DNA of 7,045 nucleotides from Candidatus Collierbacteria bacterium RIFOXYD1_FULL_40_9. GTDB lineage: Bacteria; Patescibacteriota; Microgenomatia; UBA1400; MFAQ01. The DNA is taken from NCBI GenBank assembly GCA_001776275.1, contig MFAQ01000008.1, positions 423 to 7,467 on the forward strand. Reading direction: 5' to 3'. Position 1 is the first letter of the stretch. Every line of letters starts with the position of its first letter. The position numbers were made by a program, and so were the translations under genes. Below are positions 1-5,811 of the stretch, in pieces. The notes under the pieces are model-generated. The model saw only the letters and a list, made by a program, of their open reading frames with translations, ran no database searches and was not told where the DNA came from.

Positions 1-488
1 CGACCAACATCCATAAGCCAACCTGCCTTTTGACCCTTGAAGGTTTCACCCCATATGGTGACTTGATGGTTTACTAGCTGATCTAAGTCGATAACTGTAC
101 TGGTTAAATAAACAGTTTGGGATACACCACCTGGTCTCACTAACTTGTGAGTTCCTTCACCATTTATGCCACCTTTGTCTAAGACACCTGTAGCTGTGGT
201 ATTGAAAGCTTTTTCATCTGGAGAACCAAAAATATCACCCACTTTAACTCCTGATTCTGGGATTTCTGATTGGATACCAGAGAGACCACCACCTCCTATT
301 AAGCTGCCACCACTAGCTTTAGAAGACTTGAGAAGTACTCCTGAATAAACCCCTAAACCTAAAAAGACGATGACTAGAGCCGGTAAGATAAATTTATTGG
401 GAGACTTGGGCAACTCTTGACCTAGCGGCTCTGAGGTAAAGGCGGGACTTACTACTGGTTTATCTGGGTCTATCATTTTTATTTCCAT
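1..488 (-). CDS. Membrane-anchored hypothetical protein, N-terminal part (cut by window edge)
   Basis: An open frame starts at ATG 488-486 and runs off the left edge without a stop, giving 162 complete codons. Residues 1-31 are polar and proline-rich, 32-53 form one hydrophobic segment (FILPALVIVFLGLGVYSGVL), and a Gly/Ser-rich linker (about 58-70) follows. The rest, probably outside the membrane, is a globular domain with VGDIFGSPDEKAF at 83-95 and, at 126-162, a strand-rich stretch including VTIWGETF (143-150) and GWLMDVG (156-162). The latter looks to me like an OB-like C-terminal module seen in uncharacterised CPR/Microgenomates proteins; this is recollection, not a search. The gene lies 36 bases after prfB on the same strand and has no Shine-Dalgarno sequence. 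A second Met at residue 5 is an alternative start. No catalytic motif is visible, so no function is assigned. The C-terminus is missing because of the window edge, not because the gene is broken. Confidence 0.8.
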   Translation of the reverse strand, partial: MEIKMIDPDKPVVSPAFTSEPLGQELPKSPNKFILPALVIVFLGLGVYSGVLLKSSKASGGSLIGGGGLSGIQSEIPESGVKVGDIFGSPDEKAFNTTATGVLDKGGINGEGTHKLVRPGGVSQTVYLTSTVIDLDQLVNHQVTIWGETFKGQKAGWLMDVG

Positions 489-500
489 AAATTAAGTTTA
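489..500 (-). promoter_or_regulatory. Weak putative -10 element before the 488 minus-strand gene
   Basis: On the minus strand TAAACT at 500-495 (4 of 6 matches to TATAAT) is followed by six bases and then ATG 488. The spacing repeats that of the other transcript-leading genes, but the hexamer is weaker, and the gene could also be read from prfB, which ends only 36 bases upstream. Confidence 0.25.
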
Positions 501-502
501 CC

Positions 503-524
503 AAAAAAAAACCTAGAAGAGAAC
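503..524 (-). terminator. T-tract after prfB, possible weak terminator
   Basis: Just downstream of the prfB stop, the minus strand carries nine consecutive T bases (511-503) preceded by CTAG and, across the stop codon, a complementary CTAA-type half. The possible hairpin has only about four base pairs including a G-T pair, so it is a poor intrinsic terminator; the T-run may simply be an AT-rich promoter-upstream region for the next gene. Confidence 0.2.
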
Positions 525-1607
525 TTAGTTGTTGGCGAAGAAAATAAGTTCGGATTGGATAAAATTGTCTAAGTTGCCGTCTAGGACTGAATCGGGATCG
601 GTGGACTCAAAACCAGTTCTGGTGTCTTTGACTAATTTGTAGGGATGTAAAACGTAGTTTCTGATTTGAGTGCCCCAACTTGCCAGAGTAGTGTTGCCTT
701 TGATTTTGGCTAGTTCTTCTTGGCGTTTTTGTTCTTGGATTTCCCATAACTTAGCTTGGAGCATTTGCATGGCGATTTTTCTATTTTGAGCTTGGTAGCG
801 TTGTGTTTGACATTCAACAACAATACCGGTTGGTAAATGTTTAATACGAACCGCAGTACTAACTTTATTGACGTTTTGACCCCCTGCACCGCCAGAACGG
901 CTGGCTTCAAACTCAATGTCTTCGTCTCTGATTTGGATTTCGTCTTCTTCTGGCATGAGAGGTAGCACCTCAACACCCGCAAAAGAGGTTTGCCTTAGTT
1001 TGTCAGCATTGAAGGGAGACTGGCGGACAAGTCGATGGGTTCCTTTTTCGTTTTTTAGTAACCCAAAAGCAAAGTGTCCAGTAATTAAATAAGAAACAGA
1101 TTTAATACCGGCCTCCTCACCTTGCGAATATTCGATAATTTCGTGCTTCCATCCTTTTTTTTCAAAAAACCTAGTGTACATACGACTTAGCATGTCGGCC
1201 CAATCCATAGCCTCGGTACCGCCTTGGCCAGCACGAATGGTGATGATGGCATCGGAGCTATCGTACTTACCAGAAAGATAAGTGATGGTTTCTAAACTGG
1301 TGATTTTTTTGGCTAAAGTTTTGGTTAGATTGCTGATTTCTATGTTGATTGATTCGTCGTTTTGGGTGGTATTTAGATTGACTAAATCTTGAATGTTTTG
1401 AAGGTCCGTCTGCAAGGCTTCAAGTGACTCAATGGTATTTTTGATAGTGGAAATAGAAGAAAGAACCTTTTTGGCATTAGTTTCATCTTGCCAGAGGTCA
1501 CTTGAGTGTGATTTTTGTTCCCAAACATTTAACTCCCTTTTAAGTTTTTCTAAATCAATTTTATTCTTGAGGCTCTCTATTTTTTGGGTAAGTTGAGCTA
1601 GATCCAT
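525..1607 (-). CDS. prfB: Peptide chain release factor 2 (RF2)
   Basis: RF2 recognises UAA and UGA stop codons in the ribosomal A site and triggers hydrolysis of peptidyl-tRNA. The 360-residue product is close to the usual length (E. coli 365). It has an N-terminal helical domain (about 1-105), the RF2-specific stop-codon-reading tripeptide SPF at 197-199 (RF1 would have a PxT motif), and the catalytic GGQ at 242-244 in the context SRSGGAGGQNVNK. The conserved GGTEAMDWADML is at 129-140, and the C-terminal motif HPYKLVKDTRT is at 321-331. ATG 1607-1605 is the start because an in-frame TAA lies two codons upstream and the N-terminus aligns with other RF2 proteins. Many bacterial prfB genes need a +1 frameshift near codon 25; here that region (about codons 14-25) reads straight through with no in-frame stop, so that autoregulation is absent. 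No Shine-Dalgarno sequence is seen; a TAAAAT hexamer ends 5 bases before the ATG. It is transcribed away from the exporter operon. Confidence 0.97.
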   Translation of the reverse strand: MDLAQLTQKIESLKNKIDLEKLKRELNVWEQKSHSSDLWQDETNAKKVLSSISTIKNTIESLEALQTDLQNIQDLVNLNTTQNDESINIEISNLTKTLAKKITSLETITYLSGKYDSSDAIITIRAGQGGTEAMDWADMLSRMYTRFFEKKGWKHEIIEYSQGEEAGIKSVSYLITGHFAFGLLKNEKGTHRLVRQSPFNADKLRQTSFAGVEVLPLMPEEDEIQIRDEDIEFEASRSGGAGGQNVNKVSTAVRIKHLPTGIVVECQTQRYQAQNRKIAMQMLQAKLWEIQEQKRQEELAKIKGNTTLASWGTQIRNYVLHPYKLVKDTRTGFESTDPDSVLDGNLDNFIQSELIFFANN

Positions 1608-1618
1608 GGCTTATTTTA
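1608..1618 (-). promoter_or_regulatory. Putative -10 element and leaderless start of prfB
   Basis: On the minus strand TAAAAT occupies 1618-1613 (5 of 6 matches to TATAAT), followed by AAGCC and then the ATG of prfB. Transcription would begin at or within a base or two of the start codon, giving a leaderless mRNA. No convincing -35 is present at 16-18 bp spacing; a TTGAGC at 1638-1633 is only 14 bp away. This is an inference from spacing, with no direct evidence. Confidence 0.45.
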
Positions 1619-1633
1619 CACTGTGCTTTAGGG

Positions 1634-1644
1634 CTCAACTTGAG
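1634..1644. repeat. Perfect 11-bp palindrome in the divergent promoter region (candidate operator)
   Basis: CTCAA-C-TTGAG is a perfect 5-bp inverted repeat around a single central C at 1639. It sits in the 50-bp spacer between the divergent prfB and exporter genes, one base upstream of the exporter -10 hexamer (1646-1651) and 15 bases from the prfB -10 hexamer. A protein bound here could affect both promoters. It is short enough to occur by chance, and no regulator gene is in the window. Confidence 0.3.
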
Positions 1645-1645
1645 A

Positions 1646-1657
1646 TACAATTTAAGT
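1646..1657 (+). promoter_or_regulatory. Putative -10 element and leaderless start of the exporter operon
   Basis: TACAAT at 1646-1651 (5 of 6 matches to TATAAT) is followed by exactly six bases and then ATG at 1658. This places the likely transcription start on the start codon itself. No Shine-Dalgarno sequence precedes the ATG and no good -35 is visible. The arrangement favours ATG 1658 over the in-frame TTG at 1640, which would lie upstream of the hexamer. Confidence 0.45.
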
Positions 1658-2689
1658 ATGAGGTTTTTGTTGTGGCTTAGAAAATATTGGCTACTGATAA
1701 TAGTAGGGCTTTTGGTTGGAATTTCGTGGTACAAAATAGCAGAAAATAACAAATATAAAGAGATAGAATCTAAAACGTATAAAGCCAAAAGAATCGATGT
1801 GGAAGATTTCTTGGAACTATCCGGAGAAATAGACGCCGACGAGAAAGTAACTTTAAGGTTTCAGACTTCAGGGCTTTTGACCTGGGTTGGGGTAAAGGAA
1901 GGAGACTTTGTAAAGAAGTACCAGTCGATTGCCTCACTGGACAAAAGAGAATTGCGAAATAGCATGAATCAACTGTTAAATACATACAGCAAGACAAGAA
2001 ACGACTTTGAACAAGCCCAAGCAGATAATAAGAACTGGCAAACCAATGGAATGACCGATGAAGCAAGAGAGGCTGTAAAGCGCAGTCTACAAAAAGAGCA
2101 AGCAGACCTAAACAACTCGGTTTTGGATGTAGAGGCAGCGGACTTGAGTCTTAAATTCGCTAATTTGTTTACCCCGATTGAAGGTATAGTAACCAAAGTA
2201 GACGCTCCCTTGTCTGGGCAGAATGTTACACCAGCCACGGCAACTTTTGAAGTTGTCAATCCGAAGTCGATTTTCTTTTCAGCAACAGCAGACCAAACGG
2301 AAGTAGCTAAATTTGCGATAGGTCAAAAAGGAATTGTAACCTTGGACGCTTTTCCAGAAAGAAAAATAGACGGTCTGGTAACTTTGGTGGGGTTTTCTCC
2401 GAAGTCAGGATCAAGTGGTACTGTTTATGAGATCAAAATTGCTATGACAACGGAGGCGACGGCTAGCATGAAACTCGGGATGACAGGTGATGTTAATTTT
2501 GTCTTTGGAAAAAAGGAAAATGTTATTGCTATTCCTGAGAGATATATAAAGGAAAAACTAGGTAAGAAATATGTGACTATCTTGAGGGATAAAAAACAAG
2601 TAGAGACTCAGGTGGAAACTGGTTATACGGCCGATGGCATGGTGGAAATTGTTTCTGGAATAAATGAAAATGAACTCGTCTATAATTGA
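1658..2689 (+). CDS. Membrane-fusion (HlyD/MacA-family) subunit of an ABC exporter
   Basis: This 343-residue protein is the periplasmic-adaptor-type subunit that works with the ABC ATPase and permease encoded next. After a short cytoplasmic end, a membrane anchor spans about residues 10-24 (YWLLIIVGLLVGISW). The first half of a lipoyl-like domain is at about 64-99 (with LTWVGVKEGDFVKK), an alpha-helical hairpin at about 100-165, and the returning lipoyl half at 166-203, including LFTPIEGIVTKVDAPLSGQ (170-188). A beta-barrel follows to about 285, and a membrane-proximal domain (AIPERYI onward) ends at 343. The hairpin is short, which fits a cell with no TolC channel to reach. The frame also opens at TTG 1640 (six residues longer), but ATG 1658 is preferred because of the -10 hexamer just upstream. 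It ends in TGA, with an in-frame TAA two codons later as backup. The last 26 bases overlap the ATPase gene. The exported substrate cannot be told from the sequence. Confidence 0.9.
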   Translation: MRFLLWLRKYWLLIIVGLLVGISWYKIAENNKYKEIESKTYKAKRIDVEDFLELSGEIDADEKVTLRFQTSGLLTWVGVKEGDFVKKYQSIASLDKRELRNSMNQLLNTYSKTRNDFEQAQADNKNWQTNGMTDEAREAVKRSLQKEQADLNNSVLDVEAADLSLKFANLFTPIEGIVTKVDAPLSGQNVTPATATFEVVNPKSIFFSATADQTEVAKFAIGQKGIVTLDAFPERKIDGLVTLVGFSPKSGSSGTVYEIKIAMTTEATASMKLGMTGDVNFVFGKKENVIAIPERYIKEKLGKKYVTILRDKKQVETQVETGYTADGMVEIVSGINENELVYN

Positions 2690-3356
2690 ACTTAAGGATA
2701 TTTATAAGTCCTGGATGATTGGTGATGAGGAGGAATTTGTGGCATTGAAAGGTGTTAATTTATCTATTAAACAAGGTGAATTTTCTGCTATTACAGGACC
2801 ATCTGGTAGTGGCAAGTCCACTCTGATGCATGTAATAGGTTTGTTGGACAAGCCGACGTCTGGCGAGGTAGTGATTGATAATAAAAATATACTAAGCCTT
2901 GATGATGATGAAACTTCGACCTTGCGAAGTGAGTTTGTAGGTTTTGTTTTTCAACAGTTTAATTTACTAAACAAATTGACAGTACAAGAAAACATACTTT
3001 TACCAACTACCTATGCTAGAAAAAAATTTGCGTACAATCCGTTAGAAAGAGCCGAATATTTGATGGATCGTTTTGGTATTTTATCTAAAAGAAGTTCATA
3101 CCCAAACAAAATTTCTGGTGGACAACAACAAAGAGTGGCAATCGCTAGATCGCTAATTATGAATCCTAGACTGATACTTGCGGATGAACCAACTGGAAAC
3201 TTGGATACTAAAACCGGAGACGAAATCATGAAACTGTTTCAAGAACTAAATGAAACGGAAAAAATTACCATTGTTTTGGTTACTCATGAGCCAGATATCG
3301 CCAAAAAAACAAGGCGAAGTATTCACGTTCTTGATGGTATGGTTACAACGACTTAA
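2664..3356 (+). CDS. ABC transporter ATPase, MacB/LolD/FtsE type
   Basis: This 230-residue nucleotide-binding subunit hydrolyses ATP on the inner face of the membrane to drive the permease encoded next. All the catalytic motifs are intact: Walker A GPSGSGKST at 45-53, Q-loop Q97, signature ISGGQQQR at 150-157, Walker B LILADEP at 170-176 with catalytic E175, D-loop GNLD at 178-181, and switch histidine H208. The combination FQQFNLL (96-102) and DEPTGNLD is typical of the MacB/LolD/FtsE exporter branch (the type VII, mechanotransmission ABC family). A GGA four bases before ATG 2664 is a weak ribosome site; ATG 2670 is an equally possible start two codons later. The start lies inside the fusion-protein gene (26-base overlap), implying translational coupling. 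FtsE is an alternative because ftsEX often lies near prfB, but the partner permease has MacB features and a fusion protein is present, so an exporter is the better reading. Confidence 0.95.
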   Translation: MKMNSSIIELKDIYKSWMIGDEEEFVALKGVNLSIKQGEFSAITGPSGSGKSTLMHVIGLLDKPTSGEVVIDNKNILSLDDDETSTLRSEFVGFVFQQFNLLNKLTVQENILLPTTYARKKFAYNPLERAEYLMDRFGILSKRSSYPNKISGGQQQRVAIARSLIMNPRLILADEPTGNLDTKTGDEIMKLFQELNETEKITIVLVTHEPDIAKKTRRSIHVLDGMVTTT

Positions 3357-3360
3357 TAAT

Positions 3361-4566
3361 ATGTTAAACAAATTATCACCACTTCTAAAGTCAGCTCTAG
3401 CAGACTTTAGACGAGATAAAGTCAGAACAGCGCTAACATCGCTTGGAATAATGATTGGAGTGATGTCGGTAGTAATGCTTATTGCTTTGGGTCTTGGATT
3501 GAAAAACTATATTTCTGGTCAATTTGAAAATTTGGGGGCAAATCTAGTTATGATCTTACCTGGGTCAGGATTTACTGGTGAAGGTGGTGGAAGCTTTGGT
3601 GGTCAGGGACTAGTGGGGGGGGCTGAATTTGATGAAAAAGATATTAGAGACTTGCGCAAAGTTGAGGGATTGGAATATGTTGTTCCCTTGGTTTTTAAAT
3701 CTGGACTTATTCAAGGTGAAAAAGACGAAAAGGTAGCTAGTATTATGGGTGTTAATGAGGATTATTTTGAACTGATGAATAGCAAGATATTGTCTGGTGT
3801 TATCTTTGATAAAACCGATGTGAGTAATAATGCAAAAGTTGCAGTTTTGGGTTATTCCTTGGCAGAGGAAATTTTTGAAAAAGCAAATGAAGCCGTCGGG
3901 AAAAGTGTTAGGACTCAAGGAATTCGCCTAAAGGTAATTGGAGTAATAGAGAAAACCGGAGACAGAGAGCAAGACTCGGCTGTAATTATGCCCTACTCAA
4001 CAACGTTTGGGTCGATAAACCCACAAAAAACATTTTGGTCTATATATCTGGGAGTACCATCTGAGGAAGAGGTAGAGTCAGTTTCGAGCGAAGCAGAAAA
4101 GGTGCTACTTAAGCGCTATGAGGAAGATGACTTTGCTATTACAGAACAAGCAGAGATATTGACGACTGTAAACCAAATTTTTGGGATGATTAATTTGGTC
4201 CTAGTGGCGATTGGCTCAATATCCCTTTTGGTTGGTGGTGTAGGCATTATGAATATTATGTATGCAACGGTAACAGAAAGAACAAAAGAGATTGGTATCC
4301 GCCGAGCTGTTGGCGCGCGAAGAAGCGACATACTTACCCAGTTTTTAACTGAGTCATTAGTTTTATCGCTCTTTGGAGGTTTGGCGGGCTTGCTTTTATC
4401 CGCAGCTTTGGTTGCTTTGATAAGAATTTGGTTTCCTGTAGCCATGAACTTGACAGCAGTGATAGTAGCATTTGGAGTCTCAAGTGCAATAGGGATATTT
4501 TTTGGAGTTTTTCCTGCCAAAAAAGCGGCAGCTTTATCACCAATAGAGGCGATTAGGTATGAATAA
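3361..4566 (+). CDS. ABC transporter permease, MacB/FtsX family
   Basis: This 401-residue membrane subunit pairs with the ATPase four bases upstream. It has the MacB layout: an amphipathic N-terminus, TM1 at about 27-47, a large extracytoplasmic domain (about 50-275, MacB_PCD type), then TM2 277-300, TM3 330-353 and TM4 364-386. The cytoplasmic loop VTERTKEIGIRRAVGAR (304-320), which contacts the ATPase, and the terminal PAKKAAALSPIEAIRYE (385-401) are family hallmarks. The start is ATG 3361. The frame stays open upstream to 3250, but that would put 37 polar, atypical residues over the ATPase gene, and the hallmark N-terminus (PLLKSALADFRRDKVRTALT) begins right after ATG 3361. No Shine-Dalgarno sequence is visible, so expression probably depends on coupling to the ATPase. 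A glycine-rich loop at 68-87 contains a run of eight G bases. With the ATPase and fusion protein on separate chains, the system resembles YknXYZ more than the fused MacB. Confidence 0.94.
   Translation: MLNKLSPLLKSALADFRRDKVRTALTSLGIMIGVMSVVMLIALGLGLKNYISGQFENLGANLVMILPGSGFTGEGGGSFGGQGLVGGAEFDEKDIRDLRKVEGLEYVVPLVFKSGLIQGEKDEKVASIMGVNEDYFELMNSKILSGVIFDKTDVSNNAKVAVLGYSLAEEIFEKANEAVGKSVRTQGIRLKVIGVIEKTGDREQDSAVIMPYSTTFGSINPQKTFWSIYLGVPSEEEVESVSSEAEKVLLKRYEEDDFAITEQAEILTTVNQIFGMINLVLVAIGSISLLVGGVGIMNIMYATVTERTKEIGIRRAVGARRSDILTQFLTESLVLSLFGGLAGLLLSAALVALIRIWFPVAMNLTAVIVAFGVSSAIGIFFGVFPAKKAAALSPIEAIRYE
4545..4549 (+). promoter_or_regulatory. Shine-Dalgarno sequence of the glycosidase gene
   Basis: AGAGG ends nine bases before ATG 4559, inside the end of the permease gene. 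It is the only good Shine-Dalgarno match before any gene start in this window and supports ATG 4559. That an internal operon gene has one while the transcript-leading genes do not fits the idea that the latter are leaderless. Confidence 0.5.
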
Positions 4567-5788
4567 AGTGAAAAACTCAAAAAATCAAGAACTCGAGAAC
4601 TCAAATAACGTCAAAGGGGGAAATATTGTTTTGATATTTATAACTTTTTTTGCTGTGGTGGGACTGGCGCTGGGGGCATGGAATGGAATTAGTTTTTACA
4701 ACAAGAGTATCGAGACTTTAAAAAATGAGAATATTGCTAATGAGAATACTTTTAGAGAAGTGGAAGCTAGTTTGTCGGCCCTAATCAGGCTACTGGAGGA
4801 GGAAGATCTTAGGAAAACTAACAAGGAAATCACCAAGAAAATGAGTGAGCTTAAGAATATTTTTGGAAAGGCTCTGGTAAATTATAAAGATATTTTGGAA
4901 ATAGAAGAGTTGGGTGGAAAGACTGAGCCATTGGTGGCTTCGTTTGCTGGAATATTGCAAGCTATCAGCAAAGAGGATCTGATATCAGCTACCACCGCTA
5001 GTGCAAGACTATCCTTGGAGATTGGAAGGGAAAGCAGTCGACTAAAAACACTTAGTGTAGCCATACCAAAAAATGTAGCAGAGAAACAAGAAGCGCCTGG
5101 TTCTGGCTATAGCAAACAAAAAGTAAAGGTGAGCGAGAATTATTTTGTGGTGGATATTGTAGCAGCTGATCTTGGTAGTACCAAGGTAATTGTGGATACG
5201 GCTTCTGAGTCTACTTGCACCAAAGATTGTCCCGCATTACCTTTGGCAACTTATGTATCCCGAAGTGGGGCTTACGCTGGGATAAATGGGACTTACTTTT
5301 GCCCTGAAACATATCCGGACTGTGTCGATAAGAAAAATAGCTTTGATGTTTTGGTGATGAATGAAAATAAAACTTACTTTAATTCTGATAACAATGTTTA
5401 TAGCTCCGTCCCAGCGGCAATATTTTCTGGCAGTAGTGCACGATTTGTACGCGAGTCGAGGAGTTGGGGTAGAGATACGGGAGTTGACAGTGTGATTGCA
5501 AACCGACCACTTTTGGTACTGGACGGGAATGTGACCGTGAGTACCACCGACCAAAATAAGGAAAATTTGCGAGGTAACAGAGGATTTTTGGCTAGCAAAG
5601 ATAGTACTGTTTATATTGGTATCGTTCGTGGAGCAAGTGTGGGTGAGGCGGCACTCGTCCTTAAAGAAATGGGAATTAAAAATGCAATCAACTTGGATAG
5701 TGGCGGGTCTAGTGCTTTGTGGTTTGGCGGATACAAGGCTGGCCCTGGGAGAAATATTCCTAATGCAGTTTTGTTTGTAAAGAAGTAG
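4559..5788 (+). CDS. Membrane-anchored NAGPA-type phosphodiester glycosidase (DUF2233-like)
   Basis: The 409-residue protein ends in a domain of the NAGPA family (phosphodiester glycosidase, named after the human enzyme that removes GlcNAc from GlcNAc-1-phosphodiesters). Family-like signatures are YAGINGTYF at 239-247, NRPLLVLDG at 315-323, RGFLASKDSTVYIGIV at 341-356 and NAINLDSGGSSALWFGG at 375-391. The order and spacing of these blocks match the family. Residues 1-21 are polar and Asn/Lys-rich, 22-45 form a membrane anchor, and about 48-170 is a helical, partly coiled-coil stalk, so the enzyme domain should lie outside the cell. Cys220, 224, 248 and 255 cluster around the first motif and could form disulfides. 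The first eight bases (ATGAATAA) overlap the permease stop, implying coupled translation with the exporter. The substrate is unknown; sugar-phosphodiester links in surface polymers or modified exported molecules are inferences. It ends in TAG. Confidence 0.85.
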   Translation: MNKVKNSKNQELENSNNVKGGNIVLIFITFFAVVGLALGAWNGISFYNKSIETLKNENIANENTFREVEASLSALIRLLEEEDLRKTNKEITKKMSELKNIFGKALVNYKDILEIEELGGKTEPLVASFAGILQAISKEDLISATTASARLSLEIGRESSRLKTLSVAIPKNVAEKQEAPGSGYSKQKVKVSENYFVVDIVAADLGSTKVIVDTASESTCTKDCPALPLATYVSRSGAYAGINGTYFCPETYPDCVDKKNSFDVLVMNENKTYFNSDNNVYSSVPAAIFSGSSARFVRESRSWGRDTGVDSVIANRPLLVLDGNVTVSTTDQNKENLRGNRGFLASKDSTVYIGIVRGASVGEAALVLKEMGIKNAINLDSGGSSALWFGGYKAGPGRNIPNAVLFVKK

Positions 5789-5799
5789 CACTTTTGGTG

Positions 5800-5811
5800 T
5801 AGAATTTGGCA
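5800..5811 (+). promoter_or_regulatory. Putative -10 element and leaderless GTG start
   Basis: TAGAAT at 5800-5805 (5 of 6 matches to TATAAT) is followed by exactly six bases and then GTG 5812. The same spacing precedes the exporter operon. TTGTAA at 5775-5780 could be a poor -35 with a long 19-bp spacer. The element would give the downstream small gene its own transcript, separate from the glycosidase that ends 23 bases upstream. Confidence 0.4.

Noticed and set aside
166..348. A 60-codon plus-strand open frame near the left edge
   Set aside because: It is antisense to the partial membrane protein, is proline-rich low complexity, and has no ribosome site or promoter of its own.
1561..1788. 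A minus-strand frame overlapping the prfB start, considered as a frameshifted RF2 leader
   Set aside because: Its translation shows no similarity to RF2 N-termini, there is no shift site (CTT TGA or a spaced Shine-Dalgarno), and the prfB frame alone gives a full-length protein.
3250..3360. An upstream extension of the permease by 37 codons
   Set aside because: It would overlap the conserved end of the ATPase gene by over 100 bases, and the extra residues do not resemble a MacB N-terminus, whereas the protein starting at ATG 3361 does.
2664..4566. Reading the ATPase and permease as FtsE and FtsX because prfB is nearby
   Set aside because: A membrane-fusion protein precedes them, prfB is divergent rather than in the same operon, and the permease has the MacB-type C-terminal hallmarks and glycine-rich loop.
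4116..4604. A 162-codon minus-strand open frame opposite the permease C-terminus
   Set aside because: It is antisense to the most conserved part of the permease; its low-complexity, Lys/Ala/Ile-rich translation reflects the opposite strand's codons.
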